Positions 1-5,650 of a stretch of DNA of 10,695 nucleotides are shown piece after piece. Under the pieces are notes generated by a model that did no database searches, was not told the origin of the DNA, and worked only from the letters and a program-made list of their open reading frames with translations. Position 1 is the stretch's first letter. Every line of letters starts with the position of its first letter. The stretch is from an uncultured Bacteroides sp. (GTDB taxonomy: Bacteria; Bacteroidota; Bacteroidia; Bacteroidales; Bacteroidaceae), in NCBI RefSeq assembly GCF_910586915.1, contig NZ_CAJULN010000069.1, positions 1-10,695 of the forward strand. Direction: 5' to 3'. Made by a program: the position numbers and the translations under genes.

Positions 1-1
1 G

Positions 2-451
2 TTTTTTTGTCCGATAGTAAAACAAATGTCAGAACAAGTCTTGACTATTACAGATGAAGACAAGAGAACTACCCGCATCTACGTTACTTTTGCCGGATTG
101 GTAATCTGCATATCCTGTCTCGGACTGTTCGGATTGTCATTATATGATATTCGTCAACGGTATCGGGAGATTGCGTTACGTAAAGTGAATGGTGCTACCG
201 GCAGGCAAATTACTATACTATTAGTGAAGAAGTATCTTTATACCTTAGGAGCAGCGTTTGCGGTTGCAATCCCATTGGTCTATTATGTTATTGATAACTA
301 TACCAAAGATTTTGCAGTGAAAGCTCCTATAAGCATAAGTCTTTTCGTGGTAGACTTTATACTGACATGGGCTGTTTCGTTGGGAACGTTATTATGGCAG
401 GTTCGTAAAGCTGTTCGTATTAATCCGGCATTGATAATGAAAAATGAGTAA
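2..451 (+). CDS. FtsX/MacB-type ABC transporter permease, C-terminal part (5' end outside window)
   Basis: This is the last 149 codons of a permease subunit. The frame is open to the window edge, so the Met codon at 26 is probably internal. Counting from position 2, hydrophobic segments lie near residues 27-47, 77-96 and 112-133. This matches the last three helices of an FtsX-like permease domain. After the first helix comes a cytoplasmic stretch with REIALRKVNGAT (about 55-66), the family's signature 'EIgiRKalGA' loop that couples to the ATPase, and the protein ends NPALIMKNE, like the usual 'NPaeaLr.E' tail. Members sit in the inner membrane and work with a MacB/LolD-like ATPase in lipoprotein, peptide or drug export or in envelope signalling. 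The substrate cannot be inferred here. Bacteroides genomes carry many paralogues of about 750-800 residues. No ATPase gene is visible because the upstream side is cut off. Confidence 0.9.
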   Translation, partial: FFCPIVKQMSEQVLTITDEDKRTTRIYVTFAGLVICISCLGLFGLSLYDIRQRYREIALRKVNGATGRQITILLVKKYLYTLGAAFAVAIPLVYYVIDNYTKDFAVKAPISISLFVVDFILTWAVSLGTLLWQVRKAVRINPALIMKNE

Positions 452-476
452 ATGAAACAATAAAAACAGAATGAGC

Positions 477-514
477 CTTCTACAGTCAGCATCTATATAT
501 GCTGGCTGTAGAAG
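477..514. repeat. Inverted repeat, 16-bp stem with 6-nt loop
   Basis: Arms 477-492 (CTTCTACAGTCAGCAT) and 499-514 (ATGCTGGCTGTAGAAG) pair along 16 positions with one T-G wobble, around the loop CTATAT. It starts 25 bases after the permease stop codon. No T-tract follows on the plus strand, so it is not a classical intrinsic terminator. It could still stabilise the 3' end of the permease mRNA. Its right arm is also the first unit of the 22-bp repeat. Confidence 0.75.
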
Positions 515-593
515 ATATAGATGGTAGTCGTTGGGTATATAGATGCTGAACGTTGGACATATATGCGGTGGAAGTCGGATATATATGCTCTGC
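493..593. repeat. Degenerate 22-bp direct tandem repeat, about 4.5 units
   Basis: An ATATA(T/GA)TGC-like core recurs at about 495, 515, 537, 559 and 581, giving unit lengths of 20, 22, 22 and 22 bases plus a partial last copy. Units 515-536 and 537-558 share ATATAGATG and CGTTGG. Unit 559-580 keeps the ATATATGCGG start and ends GTCGGAT. The units are too diverged and have no spacers, so this is not a CRISPR array. No convincing reading frame covers them. Function is unknown; the repeats lie between two convergent genes. Confidence 0.6.
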
Positions 594-600
594 AAATAAA

Positions 601-646
601 AAAAAGCTACTCGCCCGAATGCAGAACGGGCGAGTAGCTTTTTTTT
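601..646. terminator. Bidirectional intrinsic terminator between the permease gene and spt
   Basis: A perfect 12-bp GC-rich stem (606-617 GCTACTCGCCCG, 627-638 CGGGCGAGTAGC) encloses a 9-nt loop. It is flanked by an A-tract on the left (597-605) and a T-tract on the right (639-646), so either strand reads stem plus U-run. It lies 25 bases beyond the spt stop codon and 155 bases beyond the permease stop codon, as expected for convergent genes. Confidence 0.92.
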
Positions 647-663
647 ATTGTAACGTGTATTTT

Positions 664-1848
664 CTATAAAAGATCTAATGCCTTGAATGCTCTTACCAGT
701 TTTTCTACGGCACTGTCAATCTGCTCTTTGGTATGAGTAGCCATCAAAGCCACGCGTACCAATGTATCTTGCGGAGCACAAGCCGGCGGGATTACAGGAT
801 TGATGAATACCCCTTCGTCAAACGCCAGTTTCGTAACCATGAATGTCTTTTCCGTATCACGTACATAGAGAGGAATAATAGGCGATTCGGTAGCGCCGAT
901 TTCAAATCCTGCTTCGCGGAAACGCTTCAATGCATAGTTGGTAACGTTCCACAATGCTTCAAGTCTTTCCGGTTCGTTCTGTATGATATGAAGCGCTTCC
1001 AAAGCAGCTGCGGTAGCAGCCGGAGTATTGGATGCGCTGAATATATAAGTACGCGAGTTGTGACGCAGCCAATTGATGATAGAAGAATCAGCAGCAATAA
1101 AACCACCGATAGAAGCCAACGACTTGCTGAAAGTACCCATAATCAAGTCAACCTCGTGAGTCAGACCGAAATGGTCGCACACGCCGCGTCCTTGTTTTCC
1201 GAATACGCCCAGACCATGAGCCTCGTCTACCATGATGGTAGCATTATATTTATGTTTCAAGCGTACGATTTCGGGCAGGTTTGCCAAGTCGCCTTCCATA
1301 GAGAACACACCGTCTACGATGATTAATTTCACCGAATCCGGGTTGCACTTCTGAAGCTGCTTTTCCAAGTCAGCCATATCATTGTGCTTATATTTTAACT
1401 GTTGTGCGAAGGAAAGGCGACGACCGTCTACGATAGACGCGTGGTCGCGGTCGTCACAGATGATATAATCGTTGCGGTCTACCAAAGTAGGGATAACTCC
1501 TGAGTTCACCGTAAAACCGGTAGAGAAACAAAGCGCTTCGTCTTTGCCCACAAAAGCCGCTAATTCTTTCTCTAATTGTACGTGCAGGTCGAGTGTACCG
1601 TTCAAGAAACGCGAACCGGCACATCCCGCACCGTATTTGCGCATGGCTTGGATACCTGCTTCAATGACTCTTTCATCTCCCGTAAGGCCAGTGTATGCAT
1701 TGGAGCCGAACATCAACACTTTGTGTCCGCCCATTTCTACTTCTGTACCCTGTTTCCCTTCTATCTCACGGAAATATGGGTAAACGCCCTTTGCCATAAA
1801 TTGTTGTGGCAAGTCGTACTTAGCTAACTTCTCTTGTAATAATCCCAT
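664..1848 (-). CDS. spt: Serine palmitoyltransferase (PLP-dependent alpha-oxoamine synthase)
   Basis: This cytosolic PLP enzyme condenses L-serine with a long-chain acyl-CoA (or acyl-ACP) to 3-ketosphinganine, the first committed step of Bacteroides sphingolipid synthesis. The 394-residue protein is a full-length alpha-oxoamine synthase. Visible landmarks are YGAGCAGSRFLNGT (72-85, substrate loop), H136 in RDHASIVDG (stacks on PLP), VDEAHGLGVFG (207-217, D208 and H211 contact PLP), GTFSKSLAS (238-246) with the Schiff-base lysine K242, and PPACAP (354-359). The paralogues KBL (glycine acetyltransferase) and BioF usually carry a different, 'P.g.aRIR'-like stretch at that last site, and SPTs carry PPA(T/C)P, so SPT is preferred. 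The known Bacteroides thetaiotaomicron SPT has the same length as far as I recall. The gene is divergent from a lipid kinase gene. The start at 1848 gives the right family N-terminus; no strong Shine-Dalgarno is seen. Confidence 0.87.
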   Translation of the reverse strand: MGLLQEKLAKYDLPQQFMAKGVYPYFREIEGKQGTEVEMGGHKVLMFGSNAYTGLTGDERVIEAGIQAMRKYGAGCAGSRFLNGTLDLHVQLEKELAAFVGKDEALCFSTGFTVNSGVIPTLVDRNDYIICDDRDHASIVDGRRLSFAQQLKYKHNDMADLEKQLQKCNPDSVKLIIVDGVFSMEGDLANLPEIVRLKHKYNATIMVDEAHGLGVFGKQGRGVCDHFGLTHEVDLIMGTFSKSLASIGGFIAADSSIINWLRHNSRTYIFSASNTPAATAAALEALHIIQNEPERLEALWNVTNYALKRFREAGFEIGATESPIIPLYVRDTEKTFMVTKLAFDEGVFINPVIPPACAPQDTLVRVALMATHTKEQIDSAVEKLVRAFKALDLL

Positions 1849-1935
1849 GAATTATAATTTATTATATTCGTATTCGAACCGCTCTTGCAAGCCTCCCGAT
1901 ATACTTTATCTTAACAAGTGTTTAAAAACAGGGGG

Positions 1936-1943
1936 CAAAGATA
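1936..1943 (-). promoter_or_regulatory. Bacteroides-type -7 promoter element for spt
   Basis: On the minus strand this reads TATCTTTG, a perfect match to TAnnTTTG, the -7 box used by the Bacteroides primary sigma factor. Transcription would begin near 1929 and give a leader of about 80 bases before the spt start. No TTTG is present at the usual -33 distance, so the assignment rests on the -7 box alone. Confidence 0.6.
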
Positions 1944-2037
1944 ACAAAATTTACTATTGTGTGTTCTTTTTATAGCAAAAAAGTTGCCTGTTCGAGATTA
2001 GAAACCTCTGATACATTAAAATTTAAGATATTTATAT

Positions 2038-2045
2038 TACTTTTG
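2038..2045 (+). promoter_or_regulatory. Bacteroides-type -7 promoter element for the lipid kinase gene
   Basis: TACTTTTG matches TAnnTTTG and lies 23 bases before the ATG at 2069, so the predicted leader is short (about 15-20 bases). A clear -33 TTTG is missing. With the minus-strand box at 1936-1943 it makes the 1849-2068 gap a divergent promoter region. Confidence 0.5.
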
Positions 2046-2068
2046 TCGGGTACATTGACAAGAATAGC

Positions 2069-3094
2069 ATGAACGAAAGTATGAAGAAAATAAAATTCGT
2101 CGTCAATCCTATTTCGGGAACACAAAGTAAAGAATTGGTTCTTAGCTTGCTGGATGAGAAAATAGACAAAGCGAAATACACTTGGGAAGTAGTGTATACC
2201 GAAAGAGCCGGCCATGCGGTGGAAATTGCCGCTAAAGCTGTGGAGGAAAAAACAGACATTGTCGTAGCTATCGGAGGAGACGGAACAATCAATGAAATAG
2301 CCCGTGCGTTGGTGCATACGGATACTGCTTTGGGTATTATTCCCTGCGGTTCCGGCAACGGACTGGCACGCCATCTGCATATACCTATGGAGCCGAAAAA
2401 AGCATTGGAAGTGCTCAATGAAGGCTGCATGGATATAATAGATTATGGTAAGATTAACGGAACCGCCTTCTTCTGTACCTGCGGGGTGGGGTTTGATGCT
2501 TTCGTCAGTTTGAAATTTGCCCACGCAGGCAAACGCGGACTGCTCACGTATCTGGAAAAGACTTTGCAGGAAAGTCTGAAATATCAGCCGGAGACCTACG
2601 AGTTGGAAACCGAAGACGGAATCTCCAAATATAAAGCATTCCTTATTGCCTGCGGAAATGCGTCGCAATATGGCAACAACGCCTACATCGCCCCGCAAGC
2701 TACTTTGACAGACGGACTTTTGGACGTTACCATATTGGAGCCGTTCACGGTCTTGGACGTGCCTTCGCTTGCCTTTCAGTTGTTTAATAAAACCATTGAC
2801 CAAAACAGTCGTATCAAGACTTTTCGTTGCAAACGGTTGTGCATCCGCCGCAGTACGCCCGGAGTGATACACTTCGACGGAGACCCTATGGAGACAGAGG
2901 CTGATATAAACATCGAACTGATTAAACAGGGATTGCGCGTAGTGATGCCGCACGCGGCGGAAAAAGATACCGCTAATGTGCTGCAAAGGGCACAAGAATA
3001 TATGAATGGCATTAAGCTGATGAATGAAGCCATCGTAGACAATATCACAGACAAAAACAGGAAAATACTGAGAAAACTGACAAAGAAAGTCTGA
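2069..3094 (+). CDS. Diacylglycerol/sphingosine kinase-family lipid kinase (YegS/LCB5-like)
   Basis: This ATP-dependent lipid kinase of 341 residues has the DAGK catalytic fold. Motifs in order are NPISGT (13-18, nucleotide loop), AIGGDGTINE (67-76, the GGDGT signature), PCGSGNGLARH (92-102), PQATLTDGLLDV (209-220, with the DG pair of the C-terminal beta domain) and HFDGDP (268-273). The family phosphorylates diacylglycerol, long-chain sphingoid bases, ceramide or similar lipids at the inner face of the membrane. Its divergent neighbour is serine palmitoyltransferase, so a sphingoid base or ceramide is an attractive substrate; that is inference only, and diacylglycerol or undecaprenol remain possible. 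The last 40 or so residues after VVMPHA form a charged helical tail. Met5 (2081) is an alternative start; 2069 is used because the -7 box fits it. A 110-base gap separates it from aspS. Confidence 0.85.
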   Translation: MNESMKKIKFVVNPISGTQSKELVLSLLDEKIDKAKYTWEVVYTERAGHAVEIAAKAVEEKTDIVVAIGGDGTINEIARALVHTDTALGIIPCGSGNGLARHLHIPMEPKKALEVLNEGCMDIIDYGKINGTAFFCTCGVGFDAFVSLKFAHAGKRGLLTYLEKTLQESLKYQPETYELETEDGISKYKAFLIACGNASQYGNNAYIAPQATLTDGLLDVTILEPFTVLDVPSLAFQLFNKTIDQNSRIKTFRCKRLCIRRSTPGVIHFDGDPMETEADINIELIKQGLRVVMPHAAEKDTANVLQRAQEYMNGIKLMNEAIVDNITDKNRKILRKLTKKV

Positions 3095-3135
3095 GAATTT
3101 TGGAGCTAATTAATCACGAATTACAAATTATTGCG

Positions 3136-3143
3136 TATTTTTG
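3136..3143 (+). promoter_or_regulatory. Bacteroides-type -7 promoter element for aspS
   Basis: TATTTTTG matches TAnnTTTG. Transcription would start near 3150 and give a leader of about 55 bases before the aspS start at 3205. The leader holds a small hairpin and an 8-codon open frame. No TTTG is found at the expected -33 spacing. Confidence 0.5.
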
Positions 3144-3148
3144 CGGAG

Positions 3149-3165
3149 TTTTGGTGCAACCAAAA
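3149..3165. repeat. 7-bp hairpin at the start of the aspS leader
   Basis: TTTTGGT (3149-3155) and ACCAAAA (3159-3165) are perfect inverted repeats around GCA. By the predicted promoter the hairpin would be at or near the 5' end of the aspS mRNA. It could be a 5'-end stability structure or an operator; neither is shown. Confidence 0.5.
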
Positions 3166-3204
3166 TGAAGACGCGAATGATAATCGTTTAAATAAAAAAG
3201 ACAT

Positions 3205-4968
3205 ATGTTCAGAACACACACCTGTGGAGAACTGAGAATCTCTGATGCAAATAAGCAAGTGACGCTGTCCGGATGGGTACAGCGTAGTCGTAAAATGGGA
3301 GGAATGACCTTTGTCGACCTTCGCGACCGTTACGGAATCACTCAATTAGTATTCAACGAAGAAATTAATGCCGAACTTTGTGAGCGTGCCAATAAGCTGG
3401 GACGTGAATTCGTTATCCAGATTACTGGAATTGTGAACGAGCGTTTCAGCAAGAATGCCAATATTCCTACGGGAGACATTGAAATCATTGTTTCCGAACT
3501 GAACGTGCTGAATACTGCCATGACTCCGCCGTTCACCATCGAAGACAATACAGACGGCGGCGATGATATCCGTATGAAATACCGCTATTTGGACTTGCGT
3601 CGCAATGCCGTCCGCTCTAATCTGGAGTTGCGCCACAAGATGACAATCGAAGTACGCAAATATCTCGACAGTCTTGGATTTATTGAAGTAGAAACCCCGG
3701 TTCTTATCGGTTCTACTCCCGAAGGTGCACGTGACTTCGTGGTTCCGTCGCGCATGAATCCGGGACAGTTCTATGCACTTCCGCAATCACCGCAGACGTT
3801 GAAGCAGTTATTGATGGTGTCCGGTTTCGACCGTTATTTCCAGATTGCCAAATGTTTCCGCGATGAGGACTTACGTGCCGACCGTCAGCCAGAATTTACA
3901 CAGATTGACTGTGAAATGAGTTTCGTAGAACAGGAAGATATCATTACTACATTTGAAGGAATGGCCAAACACCTGTTTAAAACGCTGCGCGGTGTGGAAC
4001 TTACCGAACCGTTCCAACGGATGCCGTGGGCAGACGCCATGAAATATTACGGTAGCGACAAACCGGATTTGCGCTTCGGTATGAAGTTTGTAGAACTGAT
4101 GGATATCCTGAAAGGACACGGATTCTCGGTATTTGACAATGCAGCTTATATCGGCGGTATCTGTGCCGAAGGTGCTGCAACTTATACCCGCAAGCAATTG
4201 GACGCACTGACGGAGTTTGTAAAGAAACCGCAGATTGGCGCTAAAGGTATGGTATATGCCCGTGTAGAATCAGACGGTACGGTAAAATCAAGCATAGATA
4301 AGTTCTACACCCAAGAAGTTCTTCAACAGGTGAAGGAAGCGTTTGGAGCCAAACCGGGCGACTTAATACTTATTTTGTCCGGTGATGATGTGATGAAGAC
4401 ACGCAAACAACTTTGCGAACTCCGTTTGGAAATGGGTTCTCAGTTGGGCTTGCGCGATAAGAATAAATTTGTTTGCCTTTGGGTAATTGACTTCCCGATG
4501 TTCGAATGGAGTGAAGAAGAAGGTCGCCTGATGGCTATGCACCATCCGTTCACTCATCCGAAGGAAGAGGATATTCCATTGTTGGATACTGATCCGGCGG
4601 CAGTGCGCGCTGATGCTTACGATATGGTTGTCAACGGGGTTGAAGTAGGTGGTGGTTCTATCCGTATCCACGATGCACAGTTGCAAGCAAAGATGTTCGA
4701 GATTTTAGGATTTACTCCTGAAAAGGCAGAAGCACAGTTCGGCTTCCTGATGAATGCATTTAAGTACGGTGCACCGCCTCATGGTGGGTTGGCATACGGA
4801 CTTGACCGTTGGGTGTCTTTGTTTGCCGGTTTGGATTCCATCCGCGACTGTATCGCATTCCCGAAGAACAACTCCGGTCGTGACGTGATGTTGGATGCAC
4901 CGTCTGCAATTGACCAGACTCAACTTGACGAACTTAATCTGATTGTTGATTTCAAAGAAGGCGAGTGA
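3205..4968 (+). CDS. aspS: Aspartyl-tRNA synthetase, bacterial type
   Basis: This class II synthetase charges tRNA-Asp with aspartate in the cytosol. The 587-residue protein has the full bacterial layout. An N-terminal OB-fold anticodon-binding domain (about 1-105, with SGWVQRSRKMGGMTFVDLRD at 22-41) is followed by the start of the catalytic core (RYLDLRR 127-133). Next comes motif 2, FRDEDLRADRQPEFTQID (218-235), which binds ATP and the acceptor end. A GAD insertion domain of the bacterial type follows (about 290-420), then motif 3, GGLAYGLDR (527-535), and FPKN (552-555). The start at 3205 gives the conserved MFRTHTCGEL N-terminus. The stop codon overlaps the GTG start of the GtrA gene (GTGA), so the two are probably cotranscribed. 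Nothing in the motifs is missing. The second codon positions and GC content look like those of a well-expressed housekeeping gene. Confidence 0.98.
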   Translation: MFRTHTCGELRISDANKQVTLSGWVQRSRKMGGMTFVDLRDRYGITQLVFNEEINAELCERANKLGREFVIQITGIVNERFSKNANIPTGDIEIIVSELNVLNTAMTPPFTIEDNTDGGDDIRMKYRYLDLRRNAVRSNLELRHKMTIEVRKYLDSLGFIEVETPVLIGSTPEGARDFVVPSRMNPGQFYALPQSPQTLKQLLMVSGFDRYFQIAKCFRDEDLRADRQPEFTQIDCEMSFVEQEDIITTFEGMAKHLFKTLRGVELTEPFQRMPWADAMKYYGSDKPDLRFGMKFVELMDILKGHGFSVFDNAAYIGGICAEGAATYTRKQLDALTEFVKKPQIGAKGMVYARVESDGTVKSSIDKFYTQEVLQQVKEAFGAKPGDLILILSGDDVMKTRKQLCELRLEMGSQLGLRDKNKFVCLWVIDFPMFEWSEEEGRLMAMHHPFTHPKEEDIPLLDTDPAAVRADAYDMVVNGVEVGGGSIRIHDAQLQAKMFEILGFTPEKAEAQFGFLMNAFKYGAPPHGGLAYGLDRWVSLFAGLDSIRDCIAFPKNNSGRDVMLDAPSAIDQTQLDELNLIVDFKEGE

Positions 4969-5354
4969 AAGAATCTGTACGCATATTCCGTTTTATAGTA
5001 ATCGGTACGATGAATGCCCTCATTATGGCATTGGTTGTATGGTTGATGATGAAAGAAATATCATTCGACGGTGACTATATGGTGGCTAATATAACAGCGT
5101 ACCTGATAGCTCAGATTCATAACTTTATCTGGTGCAAATATTGGATATTCCCTGTAAAAAATAAAAAGAATAGTATCTGGAAACAGATACTATTCTTTTG
5201 TTCTGCTTTTGCCACGGCTTACACCGCACAGTTTTTATTTCTTATCTTATTGGTAGAAGGACTGGACGTGAATGAATATCTGGCTCAATTCCTGGGATTA
5301 TTTATTTATGGAGGAGCTAATTTCCTAGCCAACAAGAAAATAACTTTTCAATGA
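4965..5354 (+). CDS. GtrA-family small integral membrane protein
   Basis: This 129-residue protein has four predicted transmembrane helices (about 8-28, 37-57, 74-97, 103-122) and the GtrA-like signatures FRFIVIGTMNALI (8-20), HNFIWCKYWIF (52-62) and NFLANKKITFQ (119-129). Family members are thought to move or position polyprenyl-linked sugars in the inner membrane during glycosylation of surface polymers, and many, as here, have no assigned substrate. The start is a GTG at 4965 that overlaps the aspS stop codon, with AGAAGG three bases upstream inside aspS. The next in-frame ATG (5010) would remove most of helix 1, so GTG is preferred. Translational coupling to aspS is likely. The coding sequence contains a perfect 16-bp inverted repeat over codons 67-79. 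No glycosyltransferase partner is next to it. Confidence 0.88.
   Translation: MKESVRIFRFIVIGTMNALIMALVVWLMMKEISFDGDYMVANITAYLIAQIHNFIWCKYWIFPVKNKKNSIWKQILFFCSAFATAYTAQFLFLILLVEGLDVNEYLAQFLGLFIYGGANFLANKKITFQ
5164..5199. repeat. Perfect 16-bp inverted repeat with GAAA loop inside gtrA
   Basis: Arms 5164-5179 (AAAAGAATAGTATCTG) and 5184-5199 (CAGATACTATTCTTTT) are exact reverse complements around GAAA, a GNRA-type tetraloop closed by G-C. The right arm ends in TTTT, giving a terminator-like outline in the middle of the gene. It encodes residues 67-79, in the loop and early third helix. Confidence 0.85.
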
Positions 5355-5377
5355 AATAGTTATTATATAGTATATAG

Positions 5378-5422
5378 GAAGGGCACAGAGTTTTAAATTT
5401 AGATTTTGACTCTGTGCCCTTC
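5378..5422. terminator. 14-bp hairpin downstream of gtrA, possible terminator
   Basis: GAAGGGCACAGAGT (5378-5391) and ACTCTGTGCCCTTC (5409-5422) are perfect inverted repeats around a 17-nt AT-rich loop. The hairpin begins 23 bases after the gtrA stop codon. What follows is TTGCTTCCTT, only moderately T-rich, so it may be a terminator or an mRNA 3'-end barrier. Confidence 0.55.
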
Positions 5423-5470
5423 TTGCTTCCTTACTGTAGTAGGAACATTTTTCACATAATAAATATAGAA

Positions 5471-5570
5471 AGGGCTGTCTGACAAGTCTCTCATTAATAA
5501 TTTCACCCACGCTATAACTATCTGTAGCGTGGGTGATTTTCAATATTTAGAATTTGTTAGACAGCTTCCT
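5471..5570. repeat. Nested inverted-repeat element, MITE-like
   Basis: Outer imperfect arms GGGCTGTCTGACAA (5472-5485) and TTGTTAGACAGCTT (5554-5567) pair over 14 positions, with three G-T wobbles. They enclose a perfect 12-bp inner stem, TCACCCACGCTA (5503-5514) with TAGCGTGGGTGA (5525-5536), around a 10-nt loop. The whole is about 100 bases, has no coding frame, and its ends resemble transposon terminal repeats more than a terminator. No clear target duplication is visible in the flanks. A structured non-coding RNA is the alternative. Confidence 0.5.
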
Positions 5571-5650
5571 TTTTGGGGGTTGTGATATTTATAAATTTCC
5601 TCTCTTATGTCTTGAGAATAAACTTTATTGGAGAACTTCTGCACTGAGCC

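Larger units (their letters stand above)
5355..5650. other. Convergent intergenic region rich in inverted repeats
   Basis: No credible gene lies between the GtrA gene and aguB. The stretch holds two structures listed separately (5378-5422 and 5471-5570). The remaining 80 bases before the aguB stop codon are AT-rich, with no stem worth reporting. No strong T-tracted terminator for either flanking gene was found besides these structures. Confidence 0.7.

Noticed and set aside
493..593. CRISPR array
   Set aside because: The repeats are degenerate, adjacent without unique spacers, and no cas genes are present.
733..1326. Plus-strand open frame of 197 codons inside spt
   Set aside because: It is antisense to a full-length enzyme with all PLP motifs; the product is rich in Ser, Arg and Cys with no recognisable domain.
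1970..2995. Minus-strand open frame of 341 codons opposite the lipid kinase gene
   Set aside because: The plus-strand frame carries every DAGK motif. The antisense product has no recognisable motif, and it would run through the kinase promoter.
3205..4968. Several minus-strand open frames opposite aspS (60-150 codons)
   Set aside because: These are shadows of a highly conserved housekeeping gene, without start signals or domains.
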